From Gelidibacter algens (GTDB lineage Bacteria > Bacteroidota > Bacteroidia > Flavobacteriales > Flavobacteriaceae), in NCBI RefSeq assembly GCF_001678675.1, contig NZ_LZRN01000027.1, positions 1 to 59,076 of the forward strand: 59,076 nt of DNA, written 5' to 3'. Shown here piece by piece: positions 19,262-28,465 of the stretch; position 1 is the first letter of the stretch, and every line of letters starts with the position of its first letter. The notes below the pieces were generated by a model. The model worked only from the letters and a program-made list of their open reading frames with translations. It did no database searches and was not told where the DNA came from. Both the position numbers and the translations under genes were made by a program.

Positions 19262-20590
19262 TTACTGCGGATAAATAACCATTTTACTTAATTTTGGAAA
19301 ATATTTTTCAAGTTTGACGGGTATTCTATCCAATTGTCCAAAGTGCGAAATATAGCCTCTTCGGGCCGATACCAAAACGATACAATCAGTGTCACCAAAC
19401 ATATTGGAAAGCGCAAGGAAATTGTCCCAATCATTAAAATAAAAATAATTTACAGTCAAGGTCACCTTATTATCTTTTGCAAACTTCAATATGGCTTGAT
19501 GCGTTTCTTCGACACAATTTAAATGGACAGGTATGGAAAGTTCCAATGATAATTTTGCGATTTTGTTTAACCAGATCGCAAAGCCTTCTTCAAACTCAGC
19601 GTTTGGAGGCACGATCAACACTAACTTTTTATGATTCACAAGGGGTATCTCAAAATCACAAATAAACAGCGTTTTCTCTGTATTTTGTAAAATACCTTCC
19701 ATTTTATCACCGATTAATTTATCCAAAAACCCAGTCTTTTGAGGCCACCCCAACAAAATAATATCGGCCATAATCTCTTTTGCGGTTCTTGAAATGCCAC
19801 TAGCAGCATTATAGTCAATAGTCGCCATAATGGTAGCGTTGGTGTCAGAAGCTGTCGTTTCTTTGAGATAACTTTCCAGCCCTTCTTTAGCTTTGACAAT
19901 GGTTTTTTCTGCTTCATCTGTATTAGGAACTACAGTCAAAATGGAAAGTGGATTATTCGATTTTTTCTCTTTGATCAAGACTGCAAAGTCCAAAACTTTT
20001 TCAATATTTATCAAATTGGCAATTGGGATAAGAATGGTTTCGTTGTTAGTTTTGGAAGTAAGCTGTAGATGGTCATCCTCGTTAGAATTACGGATGATCT
20101 CTTTCGCTGCACTTTCAGTAGCAAAAGAAGCGATGATACAGGTTACAAGAATAAGCACTACAGTTCCATTTAGAATATTGGCGTCCAAAATTCCCGCTTT
20201 ATAACCCACTAATATGACTGCCAAAGTTGCGGCAGCATGTGCACTACTTAAACCAAAAATTAATTTTCGTTGACCTTTAGAAAACTTGAAAATTATCTGT
20301 GTAAAAAATGCTGCGGTCCACTTACTAAAAACAGCTACAAGCGTTAATGTCCCCGCAATAATAAGAGCCATTGGTCCGCTCAAAATTACACTGACATCGA
20401 CAATCATGCCCACACTGATAAGAAAAAAGGGAATGAATAATGAATTGCCAATAAATTCAATCCGGTTCATCAGCGCCGACGAATGTGGAATAAGTTTATT
20501 AAGCGCCAAGCCAGCAACGAAGGCACCAATAATCGATTCCAAACCTGCCAATTCCGCTAAAAACGCAGAGAAAAACACTACAGAGAGCAC
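19262..20590 (-). pseudogene. C-terminal part of a disrupted CPA2 cation/proton antiporter
   Basis: The 442 codons give the last membrane helices of a NapA/KefB-type antiporter (AFVAGLALNKLIPHSS, FFLISVGMIVD, HAAATLAVILVGY), then a cytoplasmic universal-stress-protein-like region to the end. The GTG start shown is only the first usable codon. Homology continues upstream into the other half through ESEKHSHYIFV after a TAG (20621-20623) and a one-base shift. Whether the fragment is translated alone is unknown. Confidence 0.75.
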
Positions 20591-20628
20591 AAAAATATAG
20601 TGCGAATGCTTCTCACTTTCCTAGTTTT

Positions 20629-21288
20629 TTAGAAAAACCATTTTGCGATTTTAGGAATTACCAAAAACATAAAGGCAGAAAATAGTACCAAAGATATTCC
20701 CAAATGGACCCAAAACTCAGTGGTAAGCCCGCCATCATGAGAGCCCAATATAATTGCCAATAAAATAAGTACTGCAGTATCTGTTAAAATGGTACCCCCA
20801 ACTGTTACAGCCACTGCTACGTTTTTTGAAACCCCCAATTTGCTCACTATTGGATATGTTACCAAGGTGTGCGTTGCGAACATACTTGACGTTAGCAGAC
20901 TTGCATTAAATTCAAACCCCAACACATAATAACACACTGGAAACCCTATACTAATTGGAATAGCAAAGGTTAAAAACCCAAACATGAGGCTTTTATTTCT
21001 TGTCGCCTTAAATTCGTTTAAATCCAACTCTAAGCCTGCTATAAACATGATATATAGCAGTCCGATGGTAGAAAAAACATCCACAAACAAACTTTTTTCC
21101 AAAATATTCAAACCCGCCGGGCCTATTATAATTCCGGACACAATCAATCCAATAATTCCTGGAATCCGTATTCTGTGCAGCACTATAGGCGCCAATAATA
21201 TAATGAAGAGAATCAATGAAAAAATTAAAACGGGATTGTGTAGTGGGAGCTGAAATTCTTCTATAAGGTGATTTATAATGTTATCCAT
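20629..21288 (-). pseudogene. N-terminal part of a disrupted CPA2 cation/proton antiporter
   Basis: Starting at MDNIINHLIEEF, 219 codons encode the first five or six membrane helices of the antiporter, including IPGIIGLIVSGIIIGPAGL and FIAGLELDLNEF. The frame runs into TAA (20629-20631) after KIAKWFF. One extra T just before that stop moves the reading frame, and ten bases later a TAG blocks the correct frame too. An upstream extension to 21438 is open but not antiporter-like, so I chose the ATG at 21288. Confidence 0.75.
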
Positions 21289-21757
21289 GGTTGACGATAC
21301 GTATAAAAGATAAAAATACAGCATTTGAGAACACCTTGTTGAAGTGGTCGCTGATGACGAGCAAAAATAATAAAAAGAACCGCATCTTATTCCAAGATTA
21401 TTTGTTATCGGCCTTACTTTTTGGAATTGCATTAGCAACCATGTTGAGAGGCATTAATTGAGGAATGGTCATCGATGGTGGTAAGCAAACGAACCTCCAT
21501 ATTTATTTTTGACTTTATGGAACCCAAGCTTTAGTAAGAAACACCGTTGCAGGAATTTTTGGAAGACTGGGTTTTGATGCCATGTCGATACTGAAAACAG
21601 GAAATGTAAACGGTGTTTTGTTTTGCGATAAATATCTTGGTTTCCGCTCTAATTGATTGATCGCTGTCAAACTGATAAGAGATGAATGAAATGATCGTAT
21701 AATTTAAAATACGAGTTTAAAAACTACTCAAATAGGACACTTGTTCGAGTATTTTTT
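21289..21757. other. gap with no convincing gene; possible gene remnants
   Basis: About 470 bp between the broken antiporter and the tetR promoter. A 35-codon reading frame (21354-21461, plus strand) and a later open stretch reading NTVAGIFGRLGFDAMSILKTG on the plus strand near 21540-21650 look like pieces of protein-coding sequence. I recognise neither, and no start-to-stop gene is present. Confidence 0.35.
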
Positions 21758-21758
21758 G

Positions 21759-21782
21759 TACATTTGTTAACCAAATGGTTAA
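21759..21782 (+). promoter_or_regulatory. tetR promoter with overlapping palindromic operator
   Basis: TACATTTG (21759-21766) is a TAnnTTTG -7 box. It abuts a perfect inverted repeat TTAACC-AAAT-GGTTAA (21767-21782), 15 bp before the TetR ATG. A dyad at this place would let the TetR protein block its own promoter and that of the export operon. Confidence 0.6.
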
Positions 21783-21797
21783 ACTATACAGTTAACA

Positions 21798-22412
21798 ATG
21801 GCGAAAACGAAGGACGAAAATACAGAAGAACAAATATTGGTTGCAGCAAAAACCGTATTTCAAACCAAAGGTATGGATGGCGCCCGCATGCAGCATATAG
21901 CCGATGAAGCGGGCATCAATAAAGCCATGCTTCACTATTATTTCAGAAGCAAACAACTGCTGTTTGAAGCCGTGTTCAATCAGGCTTTTTCGTTGTTGGC
22001 GCCTCAATTGAATATCATTTTGAATGATGAATCTTCAATTGAAGATAAGATCAAAAACTTTACGGTTGACTATACCACTTTTATGATGAAGCATCCGTAT
22101 TTACCAAATTTTATTATTCAAGAGCTAAACAGAAACGAAGATTTCATTGTGAAACTAAAAGAGAATACGGGTTTCCCCAATCTCGATAAATTCAAAGCAC
22201 AAGTGGATGCTGAAATCAACGACGGACTTCTAAACCCCATTGATGCTGATCAATTGTTCGTCAACATCATTGCACTCAACATTTTTCCTTTTTTAGGGAA
22301 ACCATTGATCAAAGCGTTTACCAATAAAGATGAACAGGATTATAAAACATTCGTAGAAAGCCGAAAAACAGAAGTCGCCAATTTTATCATTAATTCCATA
22401 AAACCGCACTAA
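21798..22412 (+). CDS. TetR/AcrR-family transcriptional repressor
   Basis: A 204-aa regulator with an N-terminal helix-turn-helix (ILVAAKTVFQTKGMDGARMQHIADEAGINKAML.YYF, about 14-50) and a variable ligand-binding C-terminal part. The first gene of the export operon starts one base after its stop codon, the classical arrangement for a ligand-released repressor of an efflux pump, as with YbiH/CecR beside ybhGFSR. The effector is unknown. Confidence 0.92.
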   Translation: MAKTKDENTEEQILVAAKTVFQTKGMDGARMQHIADEAGINKAMLHYYFRSKQLLFEAVFNQAFSLLAPQLNIILNDESSIEDKIKNFTVDYTTFMMKHPYLPNFIIQELNRNEDFIVKLKENTGFPNLDKFKAQVDAEINDGLLNPIDADQLFVNIIALNIFPFLGKPLIKAFTNKDEQDYKTFVESRKTEVANFIINSIKPH

Positions 22413-22413
22413 G

Positions 22414-23664
22414 ATGAAACGATTTACCTTCATTTTAATAGTATTTGCTAGCGTTCCAATGTTAGGACAGCAGAATATAAGCTTGGAGGAATGCTATGAA
22501 CTGGCCACCACTAATTACCCATTAGCAAAACAATCGCAACTTTTTGAAGCACAGAGCAAGTTAGATAAAGCCATTATTTCAAATTCTAAATTGCCACAGT
22601 TCAGTGTGGATGCACAAGCCACTTATCAGTCTGATGTGATTGAAATTCCTATTCCCAACACCAACATAGAAGCTTTAAACAACGACCAATATCGCGCAAC
22701 CCTATCAGTCAATCAACTTATTTATAATGCTGGGGCGACAGATGCATCAATAATGGTAAGAGCTGCCCAATTGAAAACACAGCAAAAACAAGTAGAGGTC
22801 AATCTCTATCAGTTAAAACAAAACATCAACCAACTGTATTTTTCAATATTATTATCGCAGGAAACGCAACTATTATTAGCGGCGAAAAAGGAGCTACTAC
22901 AAGTAAAATTAGGTGAGGTACAATCAGGTATCAAATATGGTGTGCTTTTACCAACATCGGATAAGGTTTTAGAAGCTGAATTGTTGAAACTCCATCAGCA
23001 ATTTAGCGAAGTTGAGAGCAATAAGGCTTCCTTGATAGAAACGCTATCGAGCATCATCGGAAAATCTTTGGGCGATTACACGAGCTTTGAAAATCCGTTG
23101 TTAGAAAATCAGTTAAACACCAACTTAAACCGACCTGAACTCCAATTATTTCAACTTAAAAAAAACGAAATTGAAAGCAATGAAGCTTTAATCGCCAAAC
23201 AAAATGCACCCAAGTTATTGGGATTTGCGACCGGTGGCTATGGCAATCCAGGGTTGAATATGTTGGATAATTCCTTTCAACCCTTTTATACAGTCGGCAT
23301 CAAATTGAATTGGAATGTTTTCGACTGGAATTCCAACAAAAAACAACGTGAATCTTTGTCCATTACTAAAGATATCGTCGATACAGAAACCGAATTATTC
23401 AAACTGAATACCGGTATTGAGCTGAATCAGCAACAACAGGAAATCGCTAAAATTGAAAGCTTTATTACTTCAGATTTGGAGATTATTGACTTGCGAAAAG
23501 AAGTCCTAAAATCAGCTGATTCGCAATTGAAAAACGGCGTCATCACCGCATCGGCCTACATTACGGAACTCACAAATTTATATGAGGATGAAAATACCTT
23601 GGTCACACATAAAACACAGCTACAGCTGGCAAAAGCAAATTATAATGTCATTAAAGGACAATAA
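22414..23664 (+). CDS. TolC-family outer-membrane channel
   Basis: A 416-aa outer-membrane efflux protein with a signal peptide (cut after MLGQQ), the N-terminal ISLEECYELATTNYPLAKQSQ typical of the family and long alpha-helical stretches with two OEP repeats. It should form the outer-membrane exit for the HlyD/ABC exporter encoded next. It follows tetR with a 1-bp gap and is separated from the HlyD gene by two hairpin repeats. Confidence 0.92.
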   Translation: MKRFTFILIVFASVPMLGQQNISLEECYELATTNYPLAKQSQLFEAQSKLDKAIISNSKLPQFSVDAQATYQSDVIEIPIPNTNIEALNNDQYRATLSVNQLIYNAGATDASIMVRAAQLKTQQKQVEVNLYQLKQNINQLYFSILLSQETQLLLAAKKELLQVKLGEVQSGIKYGVLLPTSDKVLEAELLKLHQQFSEVESNKASLIETLSSIIGKSLGDYTSFENPLLENQLNTNLNRPELQLFQLKKNEIESNEALIAKQNAPKLLGFATGGYGNPGLNMLDNSFQPFYTVGIKLNWNVFDWNSNKKQRESLSITKDIVDTETELFKLNTGIELNQQQQEIAKIESFITSDLEIIDLRKEVLKSADSQLKNGVITASAYITELTNLYEDENTLVTHKTQLQLAKANYNVIKGQ

Positions 23665-23670
23665 AAAGTT

Positions 23671-23751
23671 TCCCGCAGATGACGCAGATAGACGCAGATA
23701 AATGCAGAATGAATTAAAAATAGTCTGCGTGAATCTGCGAGATCTGCGGGA
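23671..23751 (+). repeat. CGCAGAT hairpin repeat, copy 1
   Basis: Starts with TCCCGCAGAT, contains three CGCAGAT steps and ends with ATCTGCGGGA, the reverse complement of the start. Each arm is itself periodic, so the transcript could fold as one long hairpin. It lies between the tolC-like and HlyD genes. Confidence 0.85.
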
Positions 23752-23766
23752 CACAAAAAGAGAATT

Positions 23767-23839
23767 TCCCGCGGCTTACGCAGATCGACGCAGAAATAAT
23801 TCAAAATAGAATCTGCGAAAATCTGCGAGATCTGCGGGA
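23767..23839 (+). repeat. CGCAGAT hairpin repeat, copy 2
   Basis: Same layout as copy 1, with a diverged left end (TCCCGCGGCTTACGCAGAT) and an intact right end GATCTGCGGGA. It is tandem to copy 1 with a 15-bp spacer. Confidence 0.85.
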
Positions 23840-23859
23840 CAAAAACAAGAAAGATAATC

Positions 23860-24792
<933 letters not shown>

Positions 24793-24803
24793 AATCAGAA
24801 ACA

Positions 24804-25307
24804 ATGAAACATGTAATTATCACACTGGGCCTATTGGCTTTAGTAGGCTGCAAAGACGGCAAAAATGAAGAAACAAACACAACAACAGAAGCCGCCAAAC
24901 CATCTGTAGAAGCTACAAATGAACAGAACAACGATCATAGCGACGAAGTTTCCAACGTGTATCAAAATGCTTGGACGAACGAAATCGTAATGAACAACGG
25001 TAACAAATGGCAAGCCGATGCACCAACAAATGAAGGTGTGCAAAAAATGCAAAACACCATCCAATCACAAATAACAAACACATTGGATGCCTATCACAAA
25101 TTAGCAGAACAGCTAAATGATGACAAGAATAATGTGGTAAAAAACTGCACGATGCAAGGTGCTTCACATGATAATTTGCACATCTGGCTCTTGCCTTTAA
25201 TGGATAAAATTGAAGCGCTATCTGAAACAAAAACGGTTGAAGATGCTGCAAAAATCAAACAAAGCATTAAAGAAAACATCAATGGGTACAACACCTATTT
25301 CAAATAA
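24804..25307 (+). CDS. putative lipoprotein with Cys/His-rich CTMQGASHDNLH segment
   Basis: A 167-aa lipoprotein (lipobox LLALVGCKD). A low-complexity Thr/Glu/Asn linker is followed by a helical domain containing NCTMQGASHDNLHIWLLPLMDKI. The Cys, Met and two His of this segment could bind a metal, and similar segments occur in Bacteroidota proteins near metal-related genes, but I cannot name the family with certainty. It lies in the export operon between the HlyD and OsmC genes, 11 bp after the first. Confidence 0.7.
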   Translation: MKHVIITLGLLALVGCKDGKNEETNTTTEAAKPSVEATNEQNNDHSDEVSNVYQNAWTNEIVMNNGNKWQADAPTNEGVQKMQNTIQSQITNTLDAYHKLAEQLNDDKNNVVKNCTMQGASHDNLHIWLLPLMDKIEALSETKTVEDAAKIKQSIKENINGYNTYFK

Positions 25308-25325
25308 TATTTAAAACAAATCACC

Positions 25326-25784
25326 ATGGATAAACATAGTTATAACGTTGATATCAGTTGGACCGAAGCCCGAAAAGGGATGATGTGCTCCCCAGAATTA
25401 GAACATAAAGACACCCAGGAGACCAACTGCATAGAAGTGGCAACACCGCCAGAATTTCCAGGAGGAATGCCACATATTTGGTCTCCAGAACATTTATTTA
25501 CGGCTGCAGTTGCCAGTTGTTTAATGACCACGTTTTTGGCAATCGCCGAAAATTCAAAAATCGAATTCGTCAGTTTCAAATGCGGTTCTAAAGGCATTTT
25601 GGAGAAAGTAGATGGCAAGTTCGTCATCAGTGAAGTGTTGTTGTTTCCTGAAGTCGTCATCACAGACGAGTCACAACGGGAACGTGTAGAACGCGTCATA
25701 GAAAAGTCAGAAAAGGCATGTTTGATTTCAAACTCCATTACTTCAAAAATCACTATGGACATAAAAGTGAGTATCCAAAATTAA
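25326..25784 (+). CDS. OsmC/Ohr-family protein
   Basis: A 152-aa thiol peroxidase-type protein with the family pattern WSPEHLFTAAVASCLMTTF and a second cysteine in EKACLISNS, spaced as in organic hydroperoxide reductases. It is expected to reduce organic hydroperoxides or fatty-acid peroxides. Its place inside a TetR-controlled exporter operon suggests that the exported compound causes oxidative or membrane stress. Confidence 0.9.
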   Translation: MDKHSYNVDISWTEARKGMMCSPELEHKDTQETNCIEVATPPEFPGGMPHIWSPEHLFTAAVASCLMTTFLAIAENSKIEFVSFKCGSKGILEKVDGKFVISEVLLFPEVVITDESQRERVERVIEKSEKACLISNSITSKITMDIKVSIQN

Positions 25785-25790
25785 CATGAT

Positions 25791-26693
25791 ATGAGCATCT
25801 CCATCAGCCATATCAGTAAATCCTATAAAAAAGTAAACGCTTTAAAGGATATTTCCTTTGAAGTAGAGGCAGGAGAACTCTTTGGACTTATTGGTCCTGA
25901 TGGTGCAGGCAAAACGACGCTTTTTAGGATTTTGACCACTTTATTGATTGCCAATGAGGGTACAGCAACGGTGGCTGGTTTTGATGTGGTTGTCGAATAT
26001 AAAAACATCAGAAAAAGTGTGGGTTATATGCCTGGGAAATTTTCATTGTATCAGGATTTAACAGTGGCCGAAAATTTGAATTTTTTCGCCACTATTTTTG
26101 GAACCACGGTTGAAGAAAATTATGACTTGATCAAGGACATCTATGTTCAGATTGAACCTTTTAAAGACCGTAGAGCTGGTAAACTTTCTGGCGGAATGAA
26201 GCAAAAACTAGCGCTATGCTGTGCTTTAATCCATAAACCAAAGGTGTTGTTTTTAGATGAACCAACCACTGGTGTTGATCCAGTTTCGAGAAAGGAATTC
26301 TGGGAAATGCTAAAACGTCTCCAACTAAAAGGCATTACCATTTTGGTGTCCACACCTTATATGGATGAAGCTGCTTTGTGTGATCGTATCGCATTGATTC
26401 AAGATGGCAAAATACTGGAAATCGATACGCCTGAAGCTATTGTAAGGCATTATCCAAAGGCAATTTACAATGTTAAGGCCAATAATATGTATCAGCTCAT
26501 TAAAAGTTTAAATGACTATGAACATAACCACAGCGTGTATCCTTTTGGAGAATATGTGCATTACACTGACCGTAGAACAGATTTCAACCCCAAAGAATTG
26601 CTTCAGTATTTAGAATCGAACAATCTTTCGGCCATTGAAATTGAACCAACGGTAGCTACTATTGAAGACACCTTTATGGAATTGGCAAAATAA
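25791..26693 (+). CDS. ABC transporter ATPase (YbhF N-terminal-half type)
   Basis: A 300-aa nucleotide-binding subunit with Walker A GPDGAGKTT, signature LSGGMKQKLALCCAL and Walker B VLFLDEPTTGVDP. The unusual GPDGAGKT P-loop is typical of the first half of YbhF, an ATPase that is a two-domain fusion in enterobacteria. Here the two halves are separate genes in the same order. It starts 6 bp after the OsmC stop. Confidence 0.92.
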   Translation: MSISISHISKSYKKVNALKDISFEVEAGELFGLIGPDGAGKTTLFRILTTLLIANEGTATVAGFDVVVEYKNIRKSVGYMPGKFSLYQDLTVAENLNFFATIFGTTVEENYDLIKDIYVQIEPFKDRRAGKLSGGMKQKLALCCALIHKPKVLFLDEPTTGVDPVSRKEFWEMLKRLQLKGITILVSTPYMDEAALCDRIALIQDGKILEIDTPEAIVRHYPKAIYNVKANNMYQLIKSLNDYEHNHSVYPFGEYVHYTDRRTDFNPKELLQYLESNNLSAIEIEPTVATIEDTFMELAK

Positions 26694-26723
26694 CCTGCAA
26701 GGTTTTAAAAACCGTGTAGGTTT
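26692..26723. repeat. short palindromic intergenic repeat
   Basis: AACCTGCAAGGTTTT followed by AAAACCGTGTAGGTT forms an imperfect palindrome of about 32 bp that starts within the last codons of the first ATPase gene. It can fold in either direction and is unlike the CGCAGAT family. Confidence 0.7.
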
Positions 26724-26731
26724 AACTAAAG

Positions 26732-27461
26732 ATGATAAACAACAACGTCATACACGTAGAAGGATTAACCAAAATGTTTGGGGATTTTACAGCCGTAGAT
26801 GCCATCACTTTTGATGTTAAAAAAGGCGAAATCTTCGGGTTTTTAGGAGCTAACGGCGCAGGAAAAACCACAGCGATGAAAATGTTGATTGGCATTTCCA
26901 AACCAACGTCTGGAAAGGCCAATGTCGCAGGATTTGATGTGTTTACACATGCAGAAGACATCAAAAAAAACAATTGGGTACATGAGTCAGAAGTTTGCCT
27001 TGTACGATGACTTAACCGTTAAAGAGAACATCACTTTTTTTGGTGGCATTTACGGATTGACGAGAAAACGCATCAAAGAAAAATCGGAGGCGCTGATTGA
27101 AGAGTTGGGTTTGGAGAACGTCGCTACCAAATTAGTAGGCTCCTTACCTCTAGGCTGGAAACAGAAACTATCCTTTTCGGTGGCGTTGTTGCACGACCCA
27201 AAAATCGTGTTTTTAGATGAGCCCACAGGTGGTGTGGATTCAATTACCAGGCGTCAATTCTGGGAAATGATTTACAAAGCATCGCATCAGGGCACTACCG
27301 TTTTTGTAACCACACATTATATGGATGAAGCCGAATATTGTGATCGGGTTTCCATTATGGTCAACGGGAAAATTGAAGCATTGGATACGCCTAAAAAATT
27401 AAAAGAGCAGTTTAAAGTTACAAATATGAATGATGTGTTTTTGAAATTGGCGAGAGGATGA
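26732..27461 (+). pseudogene. frameshifted second ABC ATPase (YbhF C-terminal-half type)
   Basis: The first frame carries Walker A GANGAGKTT and runs to FDVFTHAEDIKK. After an A8 run (26963-26970) the rest, starting TIGYMSQKFALYDDL, continues in the next frame through LPLGWKQKL, FLDEPTGGVD and HYMDEAEYCDR to the stop. Seven A residues would restore one 242-aa ATPase. The protein could still be made by transcriptional slippage on the A run, or the shift could be an assembly error. Otherwise the exporter lacks its second ATPase. Confidence 0.8.
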
Positions 27462-27468
27462 AAAGGTT

Positions 27469-27561
27469 TCCCGCAGATGGCGCAGATTTACGCGGAAGAA
27501 CACCCAATAAAATCTGCGGTTATCCGCGAGATCTGCGGGAAAAAAAGCGAGATCTGCGGGA
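27469..27561 (+). repeat. CGCAGAT hairpin repeat, copy 3 (duplicated right arm)
   Basis: Begins TCCCGCAGAT 7 bp after the ATPase stop. The right-hand arm GAGATCTGCGGGAA is present twice in tandem. It directly precedes the GxxExxY gene. Confidence 0.85.
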
Positions 27562-27581
27562 AAAAAATAAAATCTAAAATT

Positions 27582-27968
27582 ATGGAACAAAAAACAGAAA
27601 ACGATATTTCATATTTAATTAGAGGTGCGATTTTTAAGATTTACAACGAATTGGGTCCAGGTTTACTGGAATCAGTTTATGAAACGGTCTTGAGTTTCGA
27701 ATTACGAAAACAAGGATTGGAGGTAAAAAACCAAGTGCCATTGCCTGTATTTTATGAAGGCACTAAATTAGAATTAGGATTTAGATTGGATTTACTAGTA
27801 AATGAAAAAGTAGTTGTTGAGATAAAATCGGTTGAAAATTTAGCGGAAGTGCATCACAAACAAGTTTTGACATATTTAAAACTATCTAATTTGAAATTAG
27901 GAATTCTCGTGAATTTCAATGTAGATAATATCGAAAAAGGCATTTTCAGGAAAGTGAATGGATTGTAA
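27582..27968 (+). CDS. GxxExxY protein (PD-(D/E)XK nuclease-like)
   Basis: A 128-aa protein with the defining GPGLLESVYE motif near residue 25 and, in the middle, FRLDLLVNEKVVVEIKSVE, which gives the D...E-x-K arrangement of PD-(D/E)XK nucleases. Its biochemical role is not established. It is unrelated to transport but is inserted between an ABC ATPase and its permease, with CGCAGAT hairpins immediately on both sides. A longer reading frame from 27477 merely translates the repeat, so I use the ATG at 27582. Confidence 0.9.
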   Translation: MEQKTENDISYLIRGAIFKIYNELGPGLLESVYETVLSFELRKQGLEVKNQVPLPVFYEGTKLELGFRLDLLVNEKVVVEIKSVENLAEVHHKQVLTYLKLSNLKLGILVNFNVDNIEKGIFRKVNGL

Positions 27969-27987
27969 AAATGTCTGGGGAAAAAAG

Positions 27988-28085
27988 TCCCGCAGATTCC
28001 GCAGATACACGCAGAAAGAAGAATACGAAAATCAACAGTAACCATAGGAAAAAAAAATCTGCGCCAATCTGCGAGATCTGCGGGA
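27988..28085 (+). repeat. CGCAGAT hairpin repeat, copy 4
   Basis: Has TCCCGCAGATTCCGCAGAT on the left and GAGATCTGCGGGA on the right, with an inner loop containing GAATACGAAAATCAACAGTA that recurs in copies 5 and 6. It starts 19 bp after the GxxExxY stop. Confidence 0.85.
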
Positions 28086-28098
28086 AAGAAAAAAAATG

Positions 28099-28193
28099 TC
28101 CCGCAGATTTCGCAGATGCAAGCAGAAAAAAGAATACGAAAATCAACAGTAATCATGGGGAAAAAATTTGAGCCAATCTCCTGATCAGCGGGA
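28099..28193 (+). repeat. CGCAGAT hairpin repeat, copy 5 (decayed right arm)
   Basis: The left arm and inner loop are nearly the same as in copy 4. The right arm has decayed (CTCCTGATCAGCGGGA), so pairing is poorer. It is part of a tandem array of about 110-bp units. Confidence 0.8.
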
Positions 28194-28207
28194 AATGAAA
28201 AAAAATG

Positions 28208-28345
28208 TCCCGCAGATTTCGCAGATACACGCAGAAAAAAGATTACAAAAATAAACAGTAATCATCGGAAAAAAATCTGCGAAAATCCGCGTGATCTGCG
28301 GGAAAAAAAGCGTGATCTGCGGGAAAGAAATCGAGATCTGCAGGA
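28208..28345 (+). repeat. CGCAGAT hairpin repeat, copy 6 (triplicated right arm)
   Basis: Third unit of the tandem array. Its right arm is repeated three times with 8-9-bp A-rich spacers, the last copy slightly changed (ATCTGCAGGA). Confidence 0.85.
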
Positions 28346-28377
28346 AACAGAAAATTTTAACAATTAAAAACAGAGCT

Positions 28378-28393
28378 CCCTGCCTTCGCAGGG
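28378..28393. repeat. CCCTGC-CTTC-GCAGGG hairpin
   Basis: A perfect 6-bp stem with a CTTC loop lies inside CTCCCTGCCTTCGCAGGGAC, another small flavobacterial-type intergenic repeat, 88 bp before the permease start shown here. Confidence 0.6.
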
Positions 28394-28465
28394 ACTTAGG
28401 ATAGAAAAGATTCATAGGTTTTAATAAAAAAAGAATTCTACCACATTTTTAGGGATAAGCGCTCC

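Noticed and set aside
21289-21438. Upstream extension of the antiporter N-terminal half
   Set aside because: The added residues are Cys/Ser-rich and unlike an antiporter N-terminus; MDNIINHLIEEF is the expected start.
27477-27581. N-terminal extension of the GxxExxY gene
   Set aside because: The added 35 residues (EICGKKSEICGKK-like) are just translated repeat; the ATG at 27582 starts the conserved domain.
27854-28415. Several open frames on both strands between the GxxExxY gene and the permease
   Set aside because: They are read-throughs of the CGCAGAT repeats (CICEICGTFFF, FPADLAD patterns) that are open because of the repeat's composition.
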